Assembly: GCA_030765065.1 (NCBI GenBank)
Contig: CM060980.1
Span: 63,844,364 to 63,908,363, forward strand
Length of the DNA stretch: 64,000 bases
Reading direction: 5' to 3'
Source: Deroplatys truncata
Taxonomy: Eukaryota > Arthropoda > Insecta > Mantodea > Mantidae
The notes under the pieces were generated by a model. That model had not been told where the DNA came from and made no database searches. It saw nothing but the letters and a program-made list of their open reading frames with translations. The translations under genes were made by a program, and so were the position numbers. This document shows positions 11,899 through 21,435 of the stretch, one piece after another (the stretch's first letter is position 1; every line of letters begins with the position of its first letter).

Positions 11899-12017
11899 AT
11901 TTTTACTTTTTCTACCACGTACGTAGAGAAAGAAATGTATTCCACCAAAAAATTCGATACCAGGATTTACCCGCAAATGCATGTTTTGAGGCCCCTGAAT
12001 CCATAAAAAGCATTTTT

Positions 12018-12871
12018 ACTTTCTCTACTATGTATAGTAAGTAGGGGAGGTAATGTATTCCACCCAAAATAGATGTAAAAATTGCATCGGAAACATATGT
12101 TTTAACGCTCCCTGAAACCCCCCAAAGAACCACTTTTAGAAAAAGGCCTGCGTGTAACTGTGAACAGCATAGCTCAAAAATGAAAAGTCGGGTAAATACC
12201 AAACTTGATATTTAGATCTAGTACTTTTCAAAGATGCGACAAGAAGATTTTCAAGAAAATCCCCTAATGCAAAAATATGGAGCATTTTCGACATTTTTCA
12301 TTGCCTAAATAACGGCTCTAACGATTTTGATTAAAATACCATATATGAAACATACTTACGTGACAAATAAAATGTATATGACGAATTTTCTGGGAATAGG
12401 CAGTGAAACCCTCTTCATCGGAAGGAAATTTGTATAATATTGCATAACTGGTAAACGTTAAACGATAAACGAAAACGTACTGCTCAGAAAATGTGGATCT
12501 CTTTATTTATTTCAATAAATAATAACAATTATCTCTATTATTGTTGTAGCATTAGACATTCCGAGATATCGATTATTAATGGATCGAATTGCTCAGTACT
12601 TAGCCTTCTTTAAAGTGCTGTTGATTTTTAGTTATTTCTCGTGATGTCATGGAAATAGTATAGAATTTTAAGGCCATCATATAGCGTCCAGCTCTAAAAC
12701 ACTTGAATATTGCTATTCTCATTTTATCTATAACGAAATGTGAAAGTTTCCGGAAAGTTTATTTCGATTAAAATGAAGTAGATAGGAAAACAACCTTTCG
12801 TAAGAATATTTGTATACCCAATAATATAAGCGATAGAGGGAGAGAAAATAATGAGAATGAAACACATAGGA
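12018..12871 (-). mobile_element. R element inserted in an R element
   Basis: It begins ACTTTCTCTACTATGTATAG and ends AACACATAGG, with ATTTTT on both sides (12012-12017 and about 12872). It interrupts the older copy exactly between its AAAAAGCATTTTT and GAGAAAGGTCCGTG blocks. Confidence 0.75.
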
Positions 12872-12920
12872 TTTTTAGAGAAAGGTCCGTGCACCTGCGT
12901 GTGTAAGTCTGTGTACAGCG

Positions 12921-13214
12921 CGTCGTCCTCCGTGGTGTAATGGTTACCATGCTAGCCTCTAGTTCCCGAGATCGCGGTTCAAACCCGGCGGAGGGCGATG
13001 GATTTTTTCGGCCGTAAAAATCTTTAGCGTGGCTTCCTTCGGAAGGGAAGTAAAGCCGGTGGTCCCGTGTCGTAGATTTACGCACGAAAAAGAACCTCAA
13101 GCCTGATAAAGATGCCTCTGAGCAAAATTATCGGTCTTTCACGCCCAATATAGAATGGGTCAGTAAGGATCACAGCAGTTAAAGAGCGTCCATAAATAAA
13201 ACTCAATATAATTT
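12921..13214 (+). mobile_element. tRNA-derived SINE, family 1
   Basis: The tRNA-like head holds an A box (TGGTGTAATGG) and a B box (GGTTCAAACCC) of a polymerase III promoter. The body follows with the GGCTTCCTTCGGAAGG, GTCGTAGATTTACG and CCAATATAGAATGGG blocks common to the family, and the tail is ATAAATAAAACTC. An imperfect 11-bp target duplication, TGTGTACAGCG / TGTGGACAGCG (12910-12920, 13215-13225), delimits it inside an R element. Confidence 0.92.
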
Positions 13215-13930
13215 TGTGGACAGCGTAATTCAAAAACGAGAAGTCGGTTAAATACCATACTTTGCTATTTAAGTTCAACGTCTTCAAAAGATGCAACATG
13301 AAGATTTTCAAGAAACTCCTCCAACTCAAACTGTCCTTTCCATGGAAAAATTGTCATTATGCTTTATTTTCTAAAATTTATCCTAACGATTTTTATTAAA
13401 ATACCATATATTTAAGATATGTGCATGACAAATAAAATGTGGATCTAGGAATACCCTGTAAGTCCTTTCCATTTTTCATGAATGTTTTATAATTGGTAAA
13501 CCGAAAGAAATGGATAAAATCGTAGTACACAAAAAATGTAGAACTCATTAAAGTGCACAATTTATTTCAAATGAGTTATTTGTTTGTCTTTAAACATTTC
13601 GAAATATCCTTTATTATTAGTCTGATTTTTCAAATACTTATACTTTATGCTAGTAGCAAATCGCTTTCTTTTCCTCGTATTCATGCTAACAGAATGGAAT
13701 TTCACAGCCTCATAGCGACACGCTTTTTAAAAATCTGCTATCGTATCGTTATACCTAATACGAAATGTCTAAATGTTTAACAAAAGTTTATTTCGATTAA
13801 CAAGAAGTAGGTAGAAGAGCAAGGTAAGAATATTTTTGTAGAAGAATGAGTAACGAAATTAACGTGAATGCAACACATCAGATTCTTTTATAGTGTTCTT
13901 ACAGCATGTGACACCACATATGCTGATTGT

Positions 13931-14231
13931 CGTTCTCTGTGGTGTAGTGGTTACCATGCTAGCCTCTAGTTACCGAGGTCATAGGTTCAAATTCGACGGA
14001 GGGCGATGATTTTTTTCGGCGTAAAAATCCATAGCATGGCTTCCTTCGGAAAGGAAGAAAAGCCGGTGGTCCCGTGTCGTAGATTTACGGCGCGTAAAAG
14101 AACCTCAATCCTGATAAAGATGCCTCTGAGCTAAGTTACCGGTCTTTCACACCCAATATAGAATGGGACGCTAAGGACCACAGCTATTAAAGAGTGTCCA
14201 TAAATAAAAACAAAATTCAAACTCAAACAGA
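13931..14231 (+). mobile_element. tRNA-derived SINE, family 1
   Basis: A second copy with A box TGGTGTAGTGG and B box region GGTTCAAATTC. It has the same body and an ATAAATAAAAAC tail. The duplication TGATTGT (13924-13930, 14232-14238) flanks it. Confidence 0.9.
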
Positions 14232-14824
14232 TGATTGTGTGATGCATGAATTGAAATTACAGTTTGCAAAGGGAGTTTGGAAGAAAGCGTTCCAGGTTTA
14301 AGTTCACAATATTTTCCCGGTATTAGCCATTTATGATGTGCTGAAAATCTGAAGCGAAAAATATTACTCAGTCTGGCAGTGCCGTTCTGGCTTGATTCGA
14401 AACACAGACCTCCCTTTTTACGAGTTCATGCTGCCTTAAACAACCTTGCCCACCCATGTCAGTGAAAGTGAAGGACGCATTGCATTGCAATCAAGAACTA
14501 CGATACCGAGATTTCACCAAAGACAAACATTTCGTGTCCTCCTGAACCCAAAATAGCGAGCAGTTTTAGAAATGGTACATTTGTTAGTTTTGCGAAGAGA
14601 ATGTGAATCTTGTTAAAATGTACAGCTTATGCTAAAATTGTTGTAGCATTAACCACTCCAAAACATTCTCTGTTGTTCCCTTAGATTTTCTCATATCTCA
14701 CTTTGAAGTGTGAGGTCATTCTTTTGTTTCTAATAGCCTCATGGCTGACATGCCAACTTGCTGTTTTATACAACTATCACATACAGAAAAATATGTTTTA
14801 TTATTGTATATTATATTGGCTAAT
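14232..14824. other. Mixed sequence with R-element remnant
   Basis: Around 14580-14720 there is a diverged minus-strand R-element piece (TTGTTGTAGCATTA block, shared with 12540-12560). The remainder is not recognised. Confidence 0.4.
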
Positions 14825-15691
14825 TGAAACCTTCGAAAATGAGATCTACATTTTTCGTATGGTAGGATTTTATGTCTCTTTCGGTTTACCAATTACGCAA
14901 AACGAATTTAGAATAGACAGCATACCGAGCGCGATGGTTCAGACGGCAGCGTCTGTGACCTGCATTCGTGAGGTCCCTAGTTCGATCCCCGGCGACCTCC
15001 CACTTTGATCCATGGATTATTCGAGGGTATACTCGGATCTGAATGCTAGAGTGGTTTCTCTCAGTTCCTGAATTTCCTGTCCCTCTATTTCGTCGGCGAT
15101 GATATTACGTGCAGTGTGGCAGGGGAAAAGGATGCTCTCTGTGAACTCTCTCCGTTCCTCGCATTTCGGCTGGTTGCCGGGTTATCCGAACCCCCCTTGA
15201 GGGGCATTGGGCTCCCTCTGTGTGGGGCGGGGTGCCAGTCTGCCTGTCCGTCTGCCGAAGTGTCTACTTCTGGAAACTTAGGAACCTTGTCATTGCTGTA
15301 CCGTCGCTCCTGGATCCGGCCGCCCGTATATCCTCTCGCCTCATGCTTCCTCCACCTAGTGGGCGTGGGTACAATATCCCTTCTGGATTGGTGCAGATTT
15401 CCCTCCGTTAAGGAGGTTAAGATAAGATGGACAGCATTTCACAGGCTATTCCCAGAAAATTCAAGGTATATATTTTATTTTTATGTAAATATCTAAAATT
15501 GTCATATTTTAATCCAAATCGTTACAGCCATCTTTTAGAAAATCAAACATATAAAACATGTTCCATGTAAAGGGTAGTCTGGGTTGGGGTTTTTTGAAAA
15601 CCTTGTCTCGCATCTTTAGAAGATACAGAATTCAAATACCAAGTTTGATATTTATCGGACTCTTTGCTTTTGAGTTTCCTGCTCACACGCG

Positions 15692-15730
<39 letters not shown>

Positions 15731-15875
15731 AAAAACACATACACGGACAAACATATACGTACACGGACCTGTTTCTAAAAATGCTTTTTGGGGTTCAGGA
15801 AGCCTCAATACTTTTATTTACACTGAAATATCGGTATCGAAAGTTTGGGTGGAGTACAAATACTTCCTCTAGTTA
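14825..15875 (+). mobile_element. R element interrupted by a SINE
   Basis: The pieces 14825-14923 and 15430-15875 are continuous parts of an R element: ATCTACATTTTT, GTTTACCAATTACGC, then TTCACAGGCTATTCCCAGAAA through AATGTTCCATGTAAAGGG to TTTGGGTGGAGTAC. A GCGCGC-CA array lies at about 15688-15734. The 5' third and the 3' terminal motif are missing or degraded. Confidence 0.8.
14924..15429 (+). mobile_element. tRNA-derived SINE, family 2 (506 bp)
   Basis: The head starts ACCGAGCGCGATGG and includes a B box GTTCGATCCCC at about 14972-14982, followed by a GC-richer body with the GATGCTCTCTGTGAA and TTGCCGGG blocks. The perfect 8-bp target duplication GACAGCAT (14916-14923, 15430-15437) shows exact ends. 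It is unusually long for a SINE. A 126-codon frame across it (15116-15496) is incidental. Confidence 0.92.
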
Positions 15876-16018
15876 ATTAAGCACCACAATTTTATTCTCA
15901 ATAATTGTTGTCACTTTTGATGTTTCGTTGGAATTAATGAAACAGTAGATACATGTTTTTGTTTTTGCTGATTGTTTCTCTACGCATATGGTAAACTTAA
16001 GCGGTTTATTGAAAAAAA

Positions 16019-16852
16019 TCTAATGTGTTACACTCACATGACTTTCTCTACTCTTGTACAAACTATTTTTACAAACGCTTATTCTCCACATGCATGTTAA
16101 TCGAGATATCAAGATGTTAATCTTATTGCTAATTTTCTTGTAGATGCAAGGGGAATTGGTAGCCTTTAAGCGATATATTTTAAGAGCTGGTTGCTATGTG
16201 GAGTATTCCATTCTCTTTGCATTACCAGGAGAAAAAAAATGAATAACGAATTTAAGAAAAAGTATAAGTATTGGAAAGTTTAAGGGAAACAAGCAATATC
16301 TCGAAGATGGTTCACTCAACAACAAAAATTATGACATAAATTGTGCATTTTAACGCGATCTACATTTTTGATGTAGTAAACTTTTGTCTATCTCTTATGG
16401 TTTACCAGTTATGCAAAAGTCGTTCACAATGAAGAATACTTTTGGAGAAATTCCCAGAAAATTCGAGATATACATTTTATTTGTCACGAAAGTATCTTAA
16501 ATACATGATATTTTAATTAAAAGCGTTAGAGCCATTTTTGAGAAAATTAAAATTTTCGAAAAATGTTCCACGTAAAGGGTAATCTGGGGTGGGGATTTTC
16601 TTGAAAAGCTTCGTGTCGCATCTCTGAACCTAAATACCAAGTTTGGTGTTTATCCGACTGTTCGTTTCTGAGTTATGCTGTTCACAGACAGACAGACAGA
16701 CACACAGACACACACACACACGGACATGTTTCCAAAAATGATTTTTTGGACCCAGGGGGTCTCAAAACATGTATTTCCGGTGAAACCTCGGTATCGAATT
16801 TTTGGGTGGAATGCAATACTTCCCCTACTTACTATACGTAATAGAGAAAGTA
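16019..16852 (+). mobile_element. R element, full-length copy
   Basis: It runs from TCTAATGTGTTACACTC / CATGACTTTCTCTACTC to GTAATAGAGAAAGTAA. It contains a short CAGACAGACA-(CA)n array at 16684-16722 and several small deletions relative to the other copies. Confidence 0.9.
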
Positions 16853-16924
16853 ATAAGCTGAATTAGTTTTCTTAATTTTGTTAACTTTGCGGCTCCCTCT
16901 ATTGGTACTATATATTTTTACTGA

Positions 16925-17125
16925 TTGCAGATTAACTATGATAGTTATATGACTTGTCATGTGTGCTCAGAGTTATGCCCAATGGCAATCCTGAAATATT
17001 GTTAAAGGGCGAGTTGATTTTTAAATAACCGATAACATACACCAGACTGTGGGAATACCCAGAAACCTTGTTTAAAGAAAAATATATTGTGCTCAGCCAA
17101 GAATCGAAGTCTAGGCCCCTCGTAC
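16925..17125 (-). mobile_element. tRNA-derived SINE fragment, family 4
   Basis: On the minus strand it reads a B-box-like TTCGATTCTTGG, then GTCTGGTGT, GTTATCGGTTATTTAA and TTCAGGATTGCC blocks. The same blocks occur in the same order in 17515-17830, which points the other way. The A-box end is truncated. Confidence 0.7.
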
Positions 17126-17410
17126 AATAGGCGTTGCCCATGTCACCCTGAGTTGTGTGGCCTATTTCAGCCTGTGATAGTCTGCGTCTTTATAAATCAA
17201 GTTTTACGTGCTAAGATTTGCGTACACCAACCTATATGTTTTGCGTGTTCATACATTGATATTTACTTGCGAGGAACTGCCTGTATCAGCCTGCCATACG
17301 TAGCCTGCACCTTTCATGTCGATGTTTTACTTAGTGCGAGGGGTTGCCTATCCTTACCAAGTGGCCCACACAAGTCGTCCTTAGTTGAAGTTAGTTTATA
17401 CGGTTAGCGC
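17126..17410 (+). repeat. Degenerate minisatellite, about 60-66 bp period
   Basis: Units contain GCCTATTTCAGCCTG-like and TTTTACTTAGTGCG- or TTTTACGTGC-like blocks. Similar units occur at 19230-19500 on the far side of a solo LTR. An apparent 106-codon frame across it reflects the repeat, not a gene. Confidence 0.5.
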
Positions 17411-17514
17411 GGATCTCAAAAGGTTTGCCTAAGCAGAACTGCAAAGGGGACTCCATACCTACAGAGAGGAGACCGCTAAATGAAATACCAATGCTTGAAA
17501 ACGAACACTTTAAC

Positions 17515-17830
17515 TGCTATTACTGGTCTCACAGCTCATTCGGTAGAGAAACTGTCTGCTATATGAGTTGTTCCAGGTTCGATTCCTGGCTGGACTCCAG
17601 AAAGTTGTCTTTAAACAATAATATTTCACGGTGTGCCCAAAGTCTGGTGTTTGAATGTCAGAGTACCTATGTGTGTTTGTGGAGGGGCGGGTGTTATCGG
17701 TTATTTAATAACCAATTCGTCCATTAACAAGAATTCAGGATTGCCGCTTGACGCAAACCTGAGCACAATTGTTAAGACATTTATTTCCATGACAGTTAAT
17801 CTACACTCAGTAAAACCATATGGTACCAAT
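17515..17830 (+). mobile_element. tRNA-derived SINE, family 4
   Basis: The tRNA-like head has an A-box-like AGCTCATTCGGTAG and a clear B box GGTTCGATTCC. The tail shares blocks with 16925-17125. The two form an inverted pair 390 bp apart. The folded anticodon arm is poor and the head runs straight into SINE body, so it is not called a functional tRNA. Confidence 0.8.
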
Positions 17831-18241
17831 TGCTGCCGCAAACTTAACAATATTAAACAAAATTAAGTATATGTATGTGCCTTTAAGGTGTGTTAGAAAT
17901 AAATTATTTTCTATTATTGCATTACTCATAACAAGCATGTGAAAACATTCCGCCTTGGTGGACGAATTGAAATAAGGCCCTCTCAAGCCCACGTTCTACC
18001 TGGAATGATCCACCATTTCTTAATATCAACTCTGTACGCGAAAGAAAGGAAGAAAAAAACTGTGCGCAGAAGACAGATGTCGCATCTGAAAATGTTCAGA
18101 ACACAGCCTTCGAGCCTCAGCTGCATTTTGGTGCAGCTCCGCACACATCGTAAGCATATCTGTATGTTCGTTATTGGTGAACGTTACCTTTTTGTCTTAA
18201 TGACCTGGTTAGGCGACGCATATCGGCACCAGACTACCACG
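17831..18241. other. Unrecognised unique-looking segment
   Basis: No repeat or gene recognised. A 101-codon frame (17939-18244) runs into the following LTR, so it is not thought to be a gene. CACG at 18238-18241 is the left target duplication of the solo LTR. Confidence 0.4.
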
Positions 18242-19129
18242 TGAAGTAGAATATTTTTTTTGTAGTTGGAAGATGCTTCATGTTTATCTGCACCACGTAT
18301 GGGAGCCAATTTGTCGCAGTAACTTCGTGTTATCTTATTGCTGAGCGCCTGTTATTGTTTTACTACTTTGAATGTTGGGTTCTTTGTCCTCCGGCTAGCT
18401 ATTATTACTACTCAGTCGAGCATATCTCTTGAACAGGGTGTGTAAACGGAAAGGATTTGTTACTGAAAGATAACACTTATAAAAGAATTTGTTTTTACAC
18501 TTTTATTACCGTCACAATTAATTAATTTCACATATTGACTCTTGATACACGCCAGACTGAAACTGTTATATATTTCACATTTATAACTAACTTTACAACG
18601 CGAGAGATTTTGTAGAATTGCGCGACGTATAACGCGTGAACGATTCTCTTAAACTGTGCGACGTATAACCTTTGTATGATTCTGTTGGACTGAACGACGT
18701 ATTACCCGCGAATCCTTCTGTTGGACTGAACGAAACCTGTCTCTGGCACGGAATTTATACTCCCTCACCCGATATGCTAAAGATTATAATCGAGCTGCTA
18801 TTGGTTAATAAAACGCGCCAACATTAGCGTCTATTTTTATATCCAATCAAAATTACGAACACATATGCTCTAGGGAAGAAATTCCCTCCATTTCTAAAGA
18901 AACGGGAGCTACTCTGACGTCATTTGTTTGTCTCTTCTAATTGATAAACAACTCGCCCCCTCGCTCATTGTTGCCCGCTCTTATTGTCAGTTTCAGTGAG
19001 GCCATGTAAACTTATTTCCTAACAATGCTTATAATTAACAAACATCTCAAATCAATGTCATACAATAATGCTTATTTACACTACAATCACTCTGGAATTT
19101 ACATTGTTGTGATATAAAATACTGCCACA
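18242..19129 (-). mobile_element. Solo LTR of the gag-only family, TSD CACG
   Basis: It matches the LTRs at 2540-3513 and 6172-7106 from TGAAGTAGAATATT to ATACTGCCACA. It stands alone between two copies of CACG (18238-18241 and 19130-19133). It lacks several short internal pieces found in the other LTRs, and its minisatellite is short of the last unit. Solo LTRs arise by recombination between the two LTRs of a provirus. Confidence 0.95.
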
Positions 19130-19229
19130 CACGTAAACACCTGCACACATCGTCACTAGCTTAGTGCTCTTTCACTTCGTGCCTGCACTACCCCTTGGAA
19201 CATCAGTGAAGCGGCAACTGCTTTTGCAC

Positions 19230-19500
19230 CTATGTATGCGGGAAATATAAAACTGCAAAGGGCTGCTTGTTTGGGTCACCTGGTATATGTCGGTATTTTA
19301 CTACGTGCCGGAGTTTGTGTATCTCTGCCTATTTCGCTCAATATGTGCGAGCGGTTAGCCATTTCAGCCTACCCTAGCCTGTATTTCCTTATATCAACAT
19401 TTCTTTACGTACAACGGTTTGTCTAATTCCATCTTTCATTGCGTGCGAATTGTTGCCTATCTCGGTATACATTAGTTGTGCGCATTTTCTTTCTTTCTAT
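19230..19500 (+). repeat. Degenerate minisatellite, second block
   Basis: It has the blocks GCCTATTTCGCTC, GCCATTTCAGCCTA and GCCTATCTCGG, resembling those in 17126-17410. Confidence 0.4.
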
Positions 19501-19627
19501 TAAATCTTGCCAAGCAGCTACCTAATCTAGTTAATGTCCTGCTTCTTGGAGATTTAAACATTACCCTAACGTCTGCTTAGTCTAGAATAATATATTTACT
19601 GTTACTAAATGTTTGCTTTTCCTTTTA

Positions 19628-19745
19628 CTTTCTCTACCCCCCAGTTATAGTATTTAGAGGCAGTAGTGTACTCCATTCATAAATTCGCTATCGAGACCAC
19701 TGGTTTTGAGATCTCCTGAATCCAAAGAAAAAAGAAAGAAAAAAC
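19628..19745 (-). mobile_element. R element terminal fragment
   Basis: It begins TTTACTTTCTCTACC and continues with diverged ATTCGCTATCGAG and TTTTGAGATCTCCTGAATCC blocks, then stops. It is a remnant of the 3' end of an R element. Confidence 0.6.
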
Positions 19746-20207
19746 AGTTTTGTTCGTATGAGACAGTATAAGTAGACTCTGCTAATAATCAATATTCAAT
19801 AATATATAAGTGAAAAAAATATGTATGACGATTATTCATAAGAAACAGCAACACAGAATAATAATGTTAGTAATAGGAAAGGAAAAATAATGGAAAGATA
19901 TTTAATTTTAATATTTATATAATAATTCTTATTTAAAACGTAATTAAATATTTTGTGTAAGAATTGGAACCGTAGAAGAGAGGAAGATTAACATTTTGGT
20001 AGACGGAGAGTAATTAGTGGCGTAGGCTGGGTTCAGCTATTAGCAGAGTTGAGGGTTCTTTATAATATATTTGAATAGCGTAAATTTTAGATAGATGCAG
20101 ATGGTTAGGGTTCTAGAATTGGTCAGCCACTGCAGCAACACGGAGGCGCGGGGAGAAGGTATAACTTAAGAGAGAAAGTCACAAATCAGGAGGCAGAACG
20201 TAACTGA

Positions 20208-20400
20208 AATAAAAAGGCGTGTGTTGACGCGCCTCATTCATTCAACAATGAGTCAGTGTTCAGCATTCACTCAGAAGTCAGGACTCCACGAACTCGGTTC
20301 GCGCCTTGCACTTGTTCAAAGTTTGGCTCGTTGTGCTCGTTAGTGCTCAGTGTGCACATATATCAGTTCAGATAGTTCGGTGATATAAATCGGTGTAAGT
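20208..20400 (+). promoter_or_regulatory. Candidate promoter and non-coding first exon
   Basis: An A/T-rich TATA-like AATAAAAAGG (20208-20217) precedes an arthropod initiator-like TCAGT (20253). The region to about 20394 is less AT-rich than its surroundings and ends with CGGT|GTAAGT, a strong donor consensus. It points the same way as the DM exon 7.4 kb downstream and could be its 5'UTR exon. This rests only on motif content. Confidence 0.25.
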
Positions 20401-20637
20401 ATTGTTGGATCATCCAGTAAGCGACATTAATTGCTTAAAAGTAACGTGCGTAATAGGTAAATGTTTATTCGGGTAACGCGGTAATAGCTAGGTTTGGCAT
20501 TTTTGTCAGTGGACTCGGTAAAGGGAAATGAAAGTATGATTATTTTAAAATCACTATTACTCACGCCCACGGGACAGGCTAGTCCGAGACAAAAGGCAAC
20601 ACGAACAACAATGCAAGTAGTATCCACCGCCTTTCGC

Positions 20638-20928
20638 GTGTTGTAGTGGTGCTATGCTAGCTTCTGGTTCCCGAGGTTGCGGGTTCAAACTCGGCGGTGG
20701 GCGATGGCTTTTTTTTCGGGCGTAAAAATCCTTAGCATGGCTTCCTTCGGAAGGAAACTAAGCCGGTGATCCCATTCTTTTACGTGCCATAGATTTACGG
20801 CACATAAAAGAATCTCAACTCTGATAAGAGGCCTCTGAACAAAATGTCTGGTCCTTCATTCACAATATAGAATGGCACGCTAAGATCCATAATAGTTAAA
20901 GAGCGTTCATAAATAAACCTCAATTCAT
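20638..20928 (+). mobile_element. tRNA-derived SINE, family 1
   Basis: The head has GTTGTAGTGG and B box GGTTCAAACTC, with the family body and an ATAAATAAACCTC tail. A 7-bp duplication CTTTCGC (20631-20637, 20929-20935) delimits it. Confidence 0.9.
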
Positions 20929-20989
20929 CTTTCGCCGCTTTGCGCTACAAACACCAACAGTCACAAACAAAACAACGCTCAACACCACG

Positions 20990-20994
20990 GGTTA

Positions 20995-21051
<57 letters not shown>

Positions 21052-21145
21052 CAGCATAACTCAAAAACGAAAAGTCTGACAAATACCAATCGTGGTATCT
21101 TAGTTTAATATCGTCAAAGGATGCGGCATGAAGTTTTTCAAAGAC
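20990..21145 (-). mobile_element. R element fragment with (TG)n array
   Basis: A pure (TG)n run at 20997-21048 is followed by GAACAGCATAACTCAAAAACGAAAA and the AAATACCA / GATGCGGCATGAAG blocks of the R element in minus orientation. The SINE at 21146 abuts it. Confidence 0.75.
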
Positions 21146-21435
21146 TGCCTCTGTAGTCTGGTGGATAGTATAATAGCTTCCAAGTCCAGAGGTGCCGGGT
21201 TCGATTCCCGGCTGGAGGGTGGGAATGTTTCTTTAGCCAGTATCATTCCCCATCCTTTCGAGGGTCTGTGTGTGTATGTATGTATGTGTGTGTGAATTTA
21301 AGAATTATAAAGAAAACCCAAAGTAAAAACCGCAAAGATTAACACAATAGTTAGCGAATGAACAGCGTTGCCATTGGGCAATTGTTTCCAAAGACAAAAA
21401 GCCGCCAATATTACCTTAGATAATAAAGGTGGCAT
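21146..21435 (+). mobile_element. tRNA-derived SINE, family 3
   Basis: The head reads GCCTCTGTAGTCTGGTGG ... GGTTCGATTCCCGGC (A and B boxes). The body has ATTCCCCATCCT, GTGAATTTAA and TAACACAATAG blocks and ends near ACCTTAGATAATAAAGG. The same blocks appear inverted at 52020-52308 and, partly, at 48150-48385 and 40275-40385. Confidence 0.85.

Larger units (their letters stand above)
11899..13883 (-). mobile_element. R element split by two younger insertions
   Basis: The pieces 11899-12017, about 12872-12920 and 13215-13883 are consecutive parts of one minus-strand R element. The first runs from the TTTTTACTTTTTCTAC end to AAAAAGCATTTTT, the second continues with GGATTTTTAGAGAAAGGTCCGTG, and the third with GGACAGCGTAATTC through to AACACATCAGATTC. 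A second R element and a SINE separate them. Confidence 0.75.

Noticed and set aside
12924..13000. Functional tRNA gene
   Set aside because: The same head occurs five times with the same body and tail and with target-site duplications, so it belongs to a SINE.
15116..15496. 126-codon frame as a gene
   Set aside because: It lies in a SINE with exact target-site duplications and runs past its end into an R element.
17526..17600. tRNA gene candidate
   Set aside because: A and B boxes are good, but the cloverleaf is poor and the sequence runs on into a SINE body that recurs inverted at 16925-17125.
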